From Alphaproteobacteria bacterium (GTDB lineage: Bacteria; Pseudomonadota; Alphaproteobacteria; Rhodobacterales; Rhodobacteraceae): DNA of 51,452 nucleotides. The translations under genes and the position numbers were made by a program. The stretch is taken from contig JAUHYC010000025.1 in the NCBI GenBank assembly GCA_030426685.1, positions 1 to 51,452 on the forward strand, given 5' to 3'. The notes beneath the pieces are model-generated. The model saw only the letters and a list, made by a program, of their open reading frames with translations, ran no database searches and was not told the origin of the DNA. Each line of letters starts with the position of its first letter. Positions within the stretch are counted from its first letter, which is position 1. Positions 1 through 7,659 of this stretch are shown in pieces.

Positions 1-89
1 TAGCTTTGTCTCGGCTGTCTGCCACCGTTACCGGCGAAAATAGTACAATTGCAAACGACAATCGTGCTCCGGTTGCAGTTGCTGCGTAA
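1..89 (+). CDS. Possible C-terminal end of a gene entering from the left edge
   Basis: A reading frame is open from base 3 to a TAA at 87-89 and gives 28 residues ending DNRAPVAVAA. The composition is ordinary for a disordered protein tail, but 28 codons is too little to identify a family. It could also be chance, because nothing upstream is visible. The dyad that follows would fit the 3' end of a transcription unit reading rightward. Confidence 0.3.
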   Translation, partial: ALSRLSATVTGENSTIANDNRAPVAVAA

Positions 90-114
90 GCAGTAACAAG
101 ACCGAAACTTAAGC

Positions 115-176
115 CCTTGCGCCTAGCAGCGTAAGGCGGGGTTCGCAGGTACCTGGCAACAGAAACCTGCATTTTT
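115..176 (+). terminator. Two weak stem-loops, possible terminator
   Basis: An 8-bp stem (115-122 with 129-136, one G-U pair) is followed by a 6-bp stem GCAGGT/ACCTGC (145-150 with 165-170) that runs into ATTTTTC. The second has the stem-plus-T-run form of an intrinsic terminator, although its loop is long (14 nt). It would end any gene entering from the left edge. Confidence 0.35.
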
Positions 177-273
177 CTCCCATATGTCTGTTTTTTGCCA
201 ATAACTCACCGGGGATTCAGAGTTTATTCACCTCTCTGACCCATCCTTTCCTTCGTAAGACAGGAGGGTTGTG

Positions 274-705
274 ATGACAAATTCTGACAGGTTGCGGGCG
301 TGGTATTCAGAGGTCTGGGAAAAGGGAAATACTGATGTCATCGATCAGTTCTTTGCTCCGGACACATTGGCCGATGGGCTGATCCCTGAAATGCAGGTCG
401 GGGCGGATGATTTTCGCGATCTGGTCATGGCGTTCCGTCATGTTCTGGGTGAAATCAAGGTCGAGCTGCCCAAAGTCATCGAGAATGGCGATTGGGTATC
501 CGGCATCCTTCACGTTCGTACCAGCCGCGCAGACAATGGCGCCCCGCTTGAGGTAACCGGTCAGGTGATGGCGCGTTTCAGCAACGACAAAATGGTTGAG
601 GCATATAACCAGTTCGATTTCATTTCGCTCTTTGAACAACTGGGCCAGTTTCCGCAGGATACCCTGCCCGTTTGCATGACCGGGCAAAGGCTGGATTGGG
701 CCTGA
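274..705 (+). CDS. SnoaL-like (NTF2-fold) protein
   Basis: A 143-residue protein with the look of the SnoaL/ester-cyclase branch of the NTF2-like superfamily: an N-terminal helix with WYSEVWEKGN, then DQFFAPD, a central strand region around VTGQVMARFSNDK, and a closing YNQFDFISLFEQLGQ segment. Such small alpha+beta barrels bind or isomerise hydrophobic ligands, and the substrate cannot be told from sequence. A GGAGG Shine-Dalgarno sits at 263-267. The ATG at 274 is better spaced (6 nt) than the in-frame GTG at 271, so I place the start there. It lies 129 bp upstream of the chromate-resistance pair on the same strand; a functional link to chromate is not evident. Confidence 0.75.
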   Translation: MTNSDRLRAWYSEVWEKGNTDVIDQFFAPDTLADGLIPEMQVGADDFRDLVMAFRHVLGEIKVELPKVIENGDWVSGILHVRTSRADNGAPLEVTGQVMARFSNDKMVEAYNQFDFISLFEQLGQFPQDTLPVCMTGQRLDWA

Positions 706-834
706 CGATTGTGACCGCACGCTTGACCCCTGCCATCCTTCCACGCTAGCAGAAGAGTATGGGGTTGGCTTGCGAACACCCCGTGAGGCGGCAGCCCAAG
801 TTCGCATGTATCCGAACCATAAAGGAAACATGCT

Positions 835-1650
835 ATGGCTGCCCCAAATGCGATCACGCCCCGTCAATTATCTCGCCTGATTGGCACTCCGCAATCACCC
901 GTGCTGATCGATATACGCACCGATCCGGATTTCGAAGACGATCCTCATCTAATCCCCGGGGCCGTTCGATATGCGTATACCGATATCATCGGAATCAGTC
1001 AGTTCATCAGCGACAAACCAAGTGTGGTGATCTGCCAAAAGGGAAGAAAGCTCAGCCAGGGCGTGGTGTCCTGGCTGCAAGCAGAAGGACATCAGGCCGA
1101 GTATCTGGAGGGTGGAATGTTCGCCTGGTGCGACATGGAGGGCGCCCTGTGCGTACCCCATTCGGCCATGCCATCAGCAATTGAGGGTGGAACGCTCTGG
1201 GTCACGCGGCACAGGCCCAAGATCGATCGCATCGCCTGTCCCTGGCTGATACGCAGATTTGTCGACGCCCGCGCCCGATTTCTGTTTGTCGCGCCTTCGG
1301 AAATCGAAGGCGTTGCCGAGCACTTCGGTGCGGCTCCCTTCGATGTCAAAGGCGCGCAGTGGGGCCATCGCGGCGACAAATGCACCTTTGACGCAATGCT
1401 GGACGGATTCAATCTGCACTCTGTAGCATTGGACCGGATGGCTGCCGTCATCCGTGCGGCCGATACAAACTGCCATGATCAGTCTCCAGAAGCCGCAGGG
1501 CTGCTTGCCCTGTCGGTCGGATTGTCCCGCCAGTACCGGGATGATCAACAGCAGCTTACGGCTGGGCTGAGCCTCTACGAAGCACTCTATCGCTGGGCAC
1601 GGGATGGGTTTGAGGAAACCCACGACTGGCCAGCAGGCCACCTGCAATGA
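835..1650 (+). CDS. chrB: Rhodanese-ChrB fusion, chromate resistance protein
   Basis: 271 residues in two parts. Residues about 1-105 form a rhodanese-like domain: VLIDIRTDPDF near the start and a loop beginning CQKGRK where the active-site Cys normally sits. Residues about 115-265 match the ChrB C-terminal (chromate-resistance exported protein) family, with WVTRHRPKIDRIACPWLIRRF and a GHRGDKCTFDAM segment. Classical ChrB proteins instead start with a DNA-binding regulatory domain, so whether this one senses chromate, moves sulfur or acts as a reductase is open. Its stop overlaps the chrA start (ATGA, 1647-1650), so the two are translationally coupled. The SD is AAAGGA at 821-826. Confidence 0.85.
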   Translation: MAAPNAITPRQLSRLIGTPQSPVLIDIRTDPDFEDDPHLIPGAVRYAYTDIIGISQFISDKPSVVICQKGRKLSQGVVSWLQAEGHQAEYLEGGMFAWCDMEGALCVPHSAMPSAIEGGTLWVTRHRPKIDRIACPWLIRRFVDARARFLFVAPSEIEGVAEHFGAAPFDVKGAQWGHRGDKCTFDAMLDGFNLHSVALDRMAAVIRAADTNCHDQSPEAAGLLALSVGLSRQYRDDQQQLTAGLSLYEALYRWARDGFEETHDWPAGHLQ

Positions 1651-2897
1651 CACCAGCACTGACCGAACTCGTGCGTGTTTTCGGACGTATCGGCCTTTTG
1701 TCCTTTGGCGGGCCCGCTGCGCAGATATCCCTGATGCATCAGGAGCTTGTCGAACGTCGCCCGTGGCTGGATGAACAAACCTATCTGCGCGCGCTGTCCT
1801 TGTGCATGCTTTTACCGGGACCCGAGGCTATGCAGCTTGCCACATATGCGGGTTGGCGCCTGCGCGGCGTGGTTGGCGGGTTAGTTGCTGGCACACTGTT
1901 TGTGCTGCCGGGGGCTCTGGTAATCGCGGTTCTCGTCGCGCTCTACACTGCATATGGGACGCTTCCGCTGGTGCAGGCCGGATTTCTGGGCGTCAAGGCG
2001 ACCGTGATTATTATCGTTCTACAGGCGCTGCGAAATCTGTCCCGCAAGGCGTTGACCGATGTCGAGCACCGGGTGATCGCGGCGCTGGCGTTTCTGGGCA
2101 TTTTTGCTTTTGATCTGCCCTTCCCTGTTATCATCCTTTGTGCAGCACTTTGGGGCTATGTCACCTCGAAACACGAAGCGACCGCACCAATTGCCGCCGG
2201 TCCGGCACTCACCCGGCCCTTTCGCACCGCATCAATCTGGCTGACCCTCTGGCTTGGGCCGCTGATTGCGCTACATCTGAGTGGTCAGGAATTGCTCAGC
2301 GATCTTGGCTGGTTTTTTGCGCGCCTTGCGGTCGTTACCTTTGGCGGCGCCTATGCGGTGCTGGCGTATATGACCCAGACCGTGGTTGAGACCTACCACT
2401 GGATCAGCACGGATCAGATGATCGATGCGCTGGGCCTGGCCGAAACCACGCCCGGCCCGCTCATTCTGGTGACGCAATTTGTTGCCATGCTCACCGGACA
2501 AATCGCCGGGGGAACCGGGCTTGCACTGGCAGCGGGATTCGTTGCGCTGTGGGCAACGTTCGTGCCGTGTTTTCTGTGGATCTTCCTCGCCGCACCCCAT
2601 CTGGACAGGATCGCCGCGCGTCCGCGACTGGGTGCAGCGATGCACGGAATCACTGCTGCAGTTGTCGGAGTGATTCTCAACCTCTCCGTGTGGTTTGGTC
2701 TAAATGTACTATTCGGGAATATTCAGGGTTGGACCTGGGGTGCACTATCCTTGCCGCTGCCAGATCCAACGACGCTGGATATCAGGGCAATGATCCTTAC
2801 CCTCGCTGCCGGGGTGTTGATTTTTCGTTATAAATCCGGTTTGGCGACCACATTAACAGCAATGGTTCTGGCGGGAGTAGGGTTGCAGATTTTGTGA
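1647..2897 (+). CDS. chrA: Chromate efflux transporter ChrA
   Basis: A 416-residue integral membrane protein of the long-chain CHR family, which exports chromate (sulfate-like oxyanion) from the cytoplasm. It has the two homologous halves typical of bidomain ChrA. The N-half carries GLLSFGGPAAQISLMHQ and LLPGPEAMQLATYAGW; the C-half repeats the pattern with VVTFGGAYAVLAYM and ETTPGPLILVTQFV. Roughly ten to twelve hydrophobic segments are visible. Length agrees with the family (about 390-450). It starts inside the stop codon of the rhodanese-ChrB gene, so the pair forms an operon. Confidence 0.93.
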   Translation: MTPALTELVRVFGRIGLLSFGGPAAQISLMHQELVERRPWLDEQTYLRALSLCMLLPGPEAMQLATYAGWRLRGVVGGLVAGTLFVLPGALVIAVLVALYTAYGTLPLVQAGFLGVKATVIIIVLQALRNLSRKALTDVEHRVIAALAFLGIFAFDLPFPVIILCAALWGYVTSKHEATAPIAAGPALTRPFRTASIWLTLWLGPLIALHLSGQELLSDLGWFFARLAVVTFGGAYAVLAYMTQTVVETYHWISTDQMIDALGLAETTPGPLILVTQFVAMLTGQIAGGTGLALAAGFVALWATFVPCFLWIFLAAPHLDRIAARPRLGAAMHGITAAVVGVILNLSVWFGLNVLFGNIQGWTWGALSLPLPDPTTLDIRAMILTLAAGVLIFRYKSGLATTLTAMVLAGVGLQIL

Positions 2898-2973
2898 CAA
2901 TGCGACCCTGCATGGCCTTTCGTTTCCGTCCGAATCCCTTATGCTGAGATCAACCACTTTCAAAGGATCAACC

Positions 2974-3441
2974 ATGTCGCAAGGCATCGATTACGGGAAT
3001 CTCATGCACACGGCCATGCGTGGCCTGATCAAGACCGTCCTGACCGGCGTGTCTGAAACCGGCCTGCCCGGCGCGCATCATTTCTTTATCACGTTCGATA
3101 CACGGCATGAGGGTGTCGAACTGGCGGATTGGCTGCGCGATCGCTATCCGGATGAGATGACAATCGTCATGCAGCACTGGTTCGAAAACCTTGAGGTTGG
3201 CGATGAGGGGTTTTCGATCACCCTGAACTTCGGCGACGCGCCCGAGCCGCTCTATATCCCCTATTTGGCGATCAAAACTTTCGTTGATCCTTCGGTTGAA
3301 TTCGGGCTGCGCTTTGAAAGTCCTGAAGATGAGGATGAGGAAGAGATGCTTCCGGCCGAGGCCCCGATTGAGGTTGACGCGGAAGATCCCGAACCTCATC
3401 AAGACGCCGATATCGTCTCATTGGACAGTTTCCGCAAATAG
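2974..3441 (+). CDS. sspB: SspB-family ClpXP adaptor
   Basis: 155 residues. The family (alphaproteobacterial SspB/ClpXP protease specificity-enhancing factor) delivers ssrA-tagged and other substrates to ClpXP in the cytoplasm. Visible features are GAHHFFITFDT, the peptide-binding core with YPDEMTIVMQHWFENLEV and FSITLNFGDAPEPLYIPY, then an acidic disordered linker (EDEDEEE) and a short conserved tail ADIVSLDSFRK that in SspB proteins docks on ClpX. An upstream in-frame ATG at 2941 would add 11 residues unlike the family; the ATG at 2974 begins the typical MSQGIDYG. A terminator follows directly. Confidence 0.9.
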   Translation: MSQGIDYGNLMHTAMRGLIKTVLTGVSETGLPGAHHFFITFDTRHEGVELADWLRDRYPDEMTIVMQHWFENLEVGDEGFSITLNFGDAPEPLYIPYLAIKTFVDPSVEFGLRFESPEDEDEEEMLPAEAPIEVDAEDPEPHQDADIVSLDSFRK

Positions 3442-3450
3442 TGCTGATCA

Positions 3451-3473
3451 AACCCCGCTTGCTGCGGGGTTTA
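3451..3473 (+). terminator. Intrinsic terminator between sspB and the convergent gene
   Basis: An 8-bp perfect stem, AACCCCGC (3451-3458) with GCGGGGTT (3464-3471), and a 5-nt loop lies 10 bp after the sspB stop. The T-run is short. The right arm ends at the stop codon of the convergent gene, so it may serve both strands. Confidence 0.65.
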
Positions 3474-4034
3474 CCTTTTCTCAAGGAAGGTTTCGACCGA
3501 GCGGGATTTTTCACCGTTGCGAAACCGTGAAAATGACAGGTTCAGCCCGCCCTCTGTCAATGTTCGGTCGAATTGCTGCAATTCGTAGTCGCCGGTCTCA
3601 CCGATAAACAGCGAAAACACCGTCAGCGTATCCCCTTCGATCCGGCCCCAAACAAATGGCTCACCCTTCATCGGGTCAAGCGGAACTTCATGACCGAAAA
3701 CATTGCGCTTCATAGCTGCTGAATAGACATCGGGCCTGTCGGAGGTTTGAAAATCAACTGAGTATTTCTCGTCCTTGATCCGACCATCTTGCTTGTAGGT
3801 CGTTGTGCTCCAGCTGACATTGAAACCACCGCGAATTTCATGAATCGATACACTCATGTCCCGCGGCGTCGAGGTTCCATCAATATCCACTACCTCAGCT
3901 GACCCGACATAATCGCCGATAAAGGGTTCAATCGCATTGGCACCCGCCTCTTGCACGGACAATGCCAGCCACGCGGACGCGACGATGGCAAACAACATCC
4001 CATAAAGGGCTGATCCGGTAACTGTAATACGCAT
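3471..4034 (-). CDS. Secreted protein of unknown function
   Basis: 187 residues beginning MRITVTGSALYGML, with a hydrophobic stretch to about residue 25 (IVASAWLALSV) ending near AGANA, consistent with a signal peptide and export to the periplasm. The mature part is beta-rich (FIGDYVGSAEV, GGFNVSWSTTT, EPFVWGRIEGDTLTVFSLFI), like a lipocalin-type or export barrel, but I cannot name a family. The start is set by a GGAGG upstream of the ATG at 4034; the longer in-frame extension to 4124 would put 30 polar residues ahead of the signal. It is divergent from fumC. Confidence 0.75.
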   Translation of the reverse strand: MRITVTGSALYGMLFAIVASAWLALSVQEAGANAIEPFIGDYVGSAEVVDIDGTSTPRDMSVSIHEIRGGFNVSWSTTTYKQDGRIKDEKYSVDFQTSDRPDVYSAAMKRNVFGHEVPLDPMKGEPFVWGRIEGDTLTVFSLFIGETGDYELQQFDRTLTEGGLNLSFSRFRNGEKSRSVETFLEKR

Positions 4035-4096
4035 GGTTGCCTCCGTCGCGAGTCTCTCGCCTATACTAACTTTAGCCTGAAAACCTACAATGGCAC

Positions 4097-4110
4097 TGTT
4101 TTCGCTAACA
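4097..4110. promoter_or_regulatory. Imperfect GTTAGCGCTAAC-type operator upstream of fumC
   Basis: TGTTTTCGCTAACA matches 12 of 14 positions of the palindrome TGTTAGCGCTAACA, whose 12-bp core occurs perfectly upstream of the second GAPDH gene. It ends 8 bp before the predicted -35 element of fumC, a position typical of an activator site. The likely binder is a LacI-family carbon regulator; this is inference from sequence similarity between sites. Confidence 0.45.
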
Positions 4111-4118
4111 GAAATTAA

Positions 4119-4147
4119 TTGCACCCGTCATCGTCTATACCTTTAAT
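4119..4147 (+). promoter_or_regulatory. Candidate fumC promoter
   Basis: TTGCAC (4119-4124), a 17-bp spacer, then TTTAAT (4142-4147, five of six matches to the -10 consensus). The -35 is weak, which fits dependence on an activator at the adjacent operator. A transcript from here would have a leader of roughly 90 nt. Confidence 0.35.
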
Positions 4148-4240
4148 CAGCCTGCGTTTAAGGTGCGCGCAACTGGCCGATTGCGCCACAGCTTTGCACC
4201 GGCTAAACGGCATACAACTGCATACCAGACGGAGTGACAG

Positions 4241-5635
4241 ATGTCTCAGACCCGCACCGAATCCGACAGCTTTGGCCCGCTTGAGGTTCCCGCCGACAAG
4301 TATTGGGGCGCGCAGACCCAGCGTTCGATCATGAACTTCCCGATCGGCTGGGAAAAACAGCCCGTGGCCATCGTGCGCGCACTGGGAGTGATCAAGAAAG
4401 CCTGCGCGATCGAGAACAAGGCCATCGGCAAACTGGACGCGCAGATCGCCGATGCGATTATCGAGGCTGCGGGTGAAGTGATCGAGGGCAAGTTTGACGA
4501 CAACTTTCCTCTGGTCGTCTGGCAAACCGGGTCAGGCACGCAGTCGAACATGAACTCGAACGAGGTTATCGCAAATCGCGCGATCGAGATACTGGGCGGC
4601 GTGATCGGGTCAAAAGACCCCGTGCATCCGAACGATCACTGCAACATGGGACAATCCTCTAACGACACGTTTCCCACGGCCATGCATATCGCCACCGCGG
4701 TCAGTGTACGTGACGTCTTGTTGCCGGGTCTGACTAAATTTGCCGAAGGGCTTGAAAAGAAGGCTGAAGAATTCGCAGGCATCATCAAGATCGGGCGAAC
4801 TCACACGCAGGACGCCACCCCGCTGACGCTGCAGCAGGAATTTGGTGCCTATGCCCATCAAATCCGTCAGGGCATCGCCCGGGTCGAGGCGGCAATGCCG
4901 GGTATCTATGAGCTTGCTCAGGGTGGCACCGCCGTTGGCACTGGCCTGAACACGCATAGCGGCTGGGATGAAGCTGTCGCCGCCAATATGGCTGAGATCA
5001 CCGGCCTGCCCTTTGTCACCGCCCCCAACAAATTCGAAGCGCTGGCCGCCCATGATGCCATGGTCTTCCTGTCAGGTGCATTGGCAACCATTGCGGGATC
5101 TTGCTATAAGATCGCCAATGATATCAGGCTGTTGGGCTCTGGTCCTCGTTCAGGTCTGGGAGAGCTTGTGCTGCCCGAAAACGAACCTGGTTCGTCGATC
5201 ATGCCCGGAAAGGTAAACCCGACCCAGGCCGAAGCACTGACGCAGGTTGCCGCGCATGTGATGGGCAACGACGCGGCGATCAAGTTCGCCGGATCACAGG
5301 GGCATTTCCAGTTAAACGTCTACAACCCGATGATGGCCTACAACCTGCTCCAGTCGATTCAGTTGCTGGGTGACGCCGCTGACAGCTTTACCGAACGGAT
5401 GCTGCTGGGCATCAAGGCCAATGAGCCACGCATCGACAAGCTGATGAAGGAATCGCTGATGCTGGTCACCGCGCTGGCGCCCACCATTGGCTATGACAAC
5501 GCGACCACCGTCGCCAAGACCGCCCACAAGAACGGCACCACCCTCAAGGAAGAGGCCATTGCACTGGGATTCGTGGATGAGGAGACTTTTGACGCCGTGG
5601 TGCGGCCCGAACACATGATTGGCCCGAAAGGCTGA
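4241..5635 (+). CDS. fumC: Fumarate hydratase, class II
   Basis: 464 residues, the usual length of oxygen-stable, iron-free fumarase C, which interconverts fumarate and malate in the TCA cycle as a cytoplasmic homotetramer. Diagnostic segments are the N-terminal [18 protein letters not shown], the substrate-site [25 protein letters not shown], and the fumarase/aspartase signature [13 protein letters not shown]. Aspartase is excluded by the close match to FumC over the whole length. A GGAG lies 7 nt ahead of the ATG. The stop overlaps the start of the next small gene by one base (TGATG at 5633-5637). A carbon-control operator is predicted upstream. Confidence 0.97.
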   Translation: MSQTRTESDSFGPLEVPADKYWGAQTQRSIMNFPIGWEKQPVAIVRALGVIKKACAIENKAIGKLDAQIADAIIEAAGEVIEGKFDDNFPLVVWQTGSGTQSNMNSNEVIANRAIEILGGVIGSKDPVHPNDHCNMGQSSNDTFPTAMHIATAVSVRDVLLPGLTKFAEGLEKKAEEFAGIIKIGRTHTQDATPLTLQQEFGAYAHQIRQGIARVEAAMPGIYELAQGGTAVGTGLNTHSGWDEAVAANMAEITGLPFVTAPNKFEALAAHDAMVFLSGALATIAGSCYKIANDIRLLGSGPRSGLGELVLPENEPGSSIMPGKVNPTQAEALTQVAAHVMGNDAAIKFAGSQGHFQLNVYNPMMAYNLLQSIQLLGDAADSFTERMLLGIKANEPRIDKLMKESLMLVTALAPTIGYDNATTVAKTAHKNGTTLKEEAIALGFVDEETFDAVVRPEHMIGPKG

Positions 5636-5811
5636 TGGCGAAGCCGGTCAATCTGAACCGGTATCGGAAAGAAAAGGCGCGGGCTGAAAAGAAGGCCCGC
5701 GCAAACCAGAACGCTGTGGCCTTTGGGCGGACGAAATCCGAAAAGACTGTAATCAAGCTGCTGCAGGACAAACAGAAACGCGACCTCGACAATCACGAGA
5801 TGGATGAATGA
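5635..5811 (+). CDS. DUF4169-family small basic protein
   Basis: A 58-residue, very basic protein starting [20 protein letters not shown], which is the DUF4169 signature (short alphaproteobacterial proteins with a conserved VNLNRxRK head). It is predicted to be almost entirely helical and rich in Lys/Arg, so RNA or ribosome binding is imaginable but untested. It starts within the fumC stop codon (TGATG) and its own stop overlaps the next gene by 4 bp (ATGA, 5808-5811), so fumC and the two small genes are translationally coupled. Confidence 0.8.
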   Translation: MAKPVNLNRYRKEKARAEKKARANQNAVAFGRTKSEKTVIKLLQDKQKRDLDNHEMDE

Positions 5812-6029
5812 GCGGTCGCCCGGTCAAACGCTCTCTGACGCTCAAGGGGCACCGTACATCCGTCTCGCTCGAGGATGAGTTTTGGCGCGCGTTCCGCGAA
5901 ATCGCGCAAGAAAAAGATCAACCTATCAATGCTTTGGCGGCGGATATTGATGTAACTCGTGACCCCGATACAGGTCTGGCCTCGGCCATACGAGTCTATA
6001 TCCTGAATTGGTATCGCGACCGCGATTGA
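5808..6029 (+). CDS. Ribbon-helix-helix (RHH_4) domain protein
   Basis: 73 residues matching the RHH_4 family of alphaproteobacterial small proteins. The N-terminus KRSLTLKGHRTSVSLEDEFW supplies the beta-strand and first helix, and REIAQEKDQPINALAADID with the closing LASAIRVYILNWYRDR supplies the second helix and an amphipathic tail. Such folds bind DNA as dimers, so it may be a small transcription regulator. It overlaps the DUF4169 gene by 4 bp and so is presumably made together with fumarase. A target cannot be read from the sequence. Confidence 0.8.
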   Translation: MSGRPVKRSLTLKGHRTSVSLEDEFWRAFREIAQEKDQPINALAADIDVTRDPDTGLASAIRVYILNWYRDRD

Positions 6030-6087
6030 CGCTTGTCAGCGCCCTGACATCGGGATTAACCTCGATGAGAACATAAAGGGTACATCT

Positions 6088-6690
6088 ATGAGCAAGACTA
6101 TTCCGGGACCAGATGGAAAACCGCGATGCGCTTGGTGCCAGGCCGCGCCCGAGTTTTTTGAGTATCACGATCAGGAATGGGGCTATCCGGTTGCGGACGA
6201 CCAAAGGCTGTTTGAAAAACTGTGTCTCGAGAGCTTTCAATCCGGTCTGAGCTGGCGCACAATTCTTAGCAAGCGCAACAAATTCCGCAAAGCATTTTGT
6301 AACTTTGATTTCAATGCGATAGCGGAATTTTCTGATGCAGATGTTGAACGCCTAATGCAAGATTCGGGCATTGTTCGCCACCGGGGAAAAATCGAGGCGG
6401 TGATCAATAATGCCCGCCGCACGCAGGAACTTGTCGCCTCTGAGGGATCTTTGGCAGCCTATGTCTGGCGTTACGAAGCCAGCGCCCCTCCACCCCCGCA
6501 GACGGCCTCAACATCGCCTGAGTCTGTGGCAATGTCGAAGGACCTGAAAAAGCGCGGATGGAAGTTTGTCGGCCCCACGACGGTATTTGCCTTCATGCAG
6601 GCGATGGGGTTGGTCAATGACCATGCAGAGGGGTGCATCGGGCGGGAAAAAGCGGCGCAGTTGCGCCGCTCGTTCAGCAAACCGATATAA
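6088..6690 (+). CDS. tag: DNA-3-methyladenine glycosylase I
   Basis: A 200-residue base-excision repair enzyme that removes 3-methyladenine from alkylated DNA. Zinc-site residues of the Tag family are visible: the N-terminal Cys in PRCAWC, the His in EYHDQEWG, and the C-terminal pair in NDHAEGC. The LSWRTILSKRNKFRKAF region is the helix-hairpin-helix core. Length fits the family (about 185-200). AAAGGG upstream serves as SD. It ends only 3 bp from the convergent aldolase stop, with no terminator between them. Confidence 0.93.
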   Translation: MSKTIPGPDGKPRCAWCQAAPEFFEYHDQEWGYPVADDQRLFEKLCLESFQSGLSWRTILSKRNKFRKAFCNFDFNAIAEFSDADVERLMQDSGIVRHRGKIEAVINNARRTQELVASEGSLAAYVWRYEASAPPPPQTASTSPESVAMSKDLKKRGWKFVGPTTVFAFMQAMGLVNDHAEGCIGREKAAQLRRSFSKPI

Positions 6691-6693
6691 GGT

Positions 6694-7575
6694 TCAGACC
6701 GAAGCCTTGAAAATATTGTCGATGTTGCTGCCCAGAGCAGCATTGAACTCGGCATCCGACTGCTGCTTCGACAAACCCTCGGTCAGTGCGCGTGAGAATG
6801 ACGCAATCATCTTGCCGTTCTGGTTCAGCAGGTCACAGGCCTGCTCGGTCGAATACCCGCCCGACAGAGCCACCACGCGCAGAACGCGCGGATGATCAGC
6901 CAGTTCATCATACAGATTTGCCTGGCTCGGGATGGTCAGTTTCAGGATGACCTCTTGCCCTTCGGCCAGTTGATCAAGGTTCTTCAGAAGCTCGGCTTTC
7001 AGGATATCCTCGGCTTCTGCCTTGGTTTCCGAATGAATGTTCACTTCGGGTTCGACAATCGGAACCATTCCGGCATCCGTTACAACCCGTGCCACATCGA
7101 ATTGTTGAGCTACGACCGCAGCGATGCCTTCCGGATTGGCCTCGTGAATGACCGAGCGTTCCTTGGTGCCAAACACGCCATCCGCCTTAGCCAGTCTGTC
7201 TGCCAGACCGGGGATCGGCTTCATCATTTGTACACCATTGGCCTGATCCTCAAGACCCTTGTCGATCTTCAGAAACGGTACGATACGCTTGGCCGACCAT
7301 AAATAATCGGCGACTTTCTTGCCCTTGATCTCTTCTGCCAGAGTCCGTTCGAACAGGATCGCACCGATCACTTTTTCGCTGGTGAAATCATCGGCCAGAA
7401 TGATGCGCGCACGCATTTTCTGGATTTCGTCGAACATCTCTTCTTCCGAGTTGTAATCCGACGCCTCAACGCCGTAGAGCGCGAGCGCTTTGGGAGTCGA
7501 ACCGCCGCTTTGGTCCAGTGCCGCAATAAATCCTGCGCCTTCGGACATCTGCGCGCGCTGTTCTGCCTTGGACAT
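6694..7575 (-). CDS. fbaB: Fructose-bisphosphate aldolase, class I
   Basis: 293 residues. Schiff-base (class I) aldolase of the bacterial type that cleaves or condenses fructose-1,6-bisphosphate in glycolysis and gluconeogenesis. Recognised by the N-terminus MSKAEQRAQMSEGAGFIAAL with DQSGGSTPKAL, the LKIDKGLE segment carrying a candidate Schiff-base lysine region, VPIVEPEVNIHSETK, and VVALSGGYSTEQAC. A longer in-frame start at 7632 exists, but the MSKAEQ start fits the family. A near-match to the GTTAGCGCTAAC operator lies about 72 bp upstream, overlapping the end of the neighbouring P450 gene. Confidence 0.92.
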   Translation of the reverse strand: MSKAEQRAQMSEGAGFIAALDQSGGSTPKALALYGVEASDYNSEEEMFDEIQKMRARIILADDFTSEKVIGAILFERTLAEEIKGKKVADYLWSAKRIVPFLKIDKGLEDQANGVQMMKPIPGLADRLAKADGVFGTKERSVIHEANPEGIAAVVAQQFDVARVVTDAGMVPIVEPEVNIHSETKAEAEDILKAELLKNLDQLAEGQEVILKLTIPSQANLYDELADHPRVLRVVALSGGYSTEQACDLLNQNGKMIASFSRALTEGLSKQQSDAEFNAALGSNIDNIFKASV

Positions 7576-7646
7576 AACTTGTTCCCGTTCAATATGATTC
7601 CGCATTTTCCAACCGCATACAGCAAGCGGCACCGCTATGGTAGCGT

Positions 7647-7659
7647 GTTAGCGCTCAAC
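7647..7659. promoter_or_regulatory. Possible carbon-regulator operator upstream of fbaB
   Basis: GTTAGCGCTCAAC differs from GTTAGCGCTAAC by one inserted base. It overlaps the stop codon of the P450 gene (the TTA is the reverse of TAA), so part of the match is dictated by coding sequence. Its place upstream of a glycolytic gene makes it worth noting. Confidence 0.3.
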
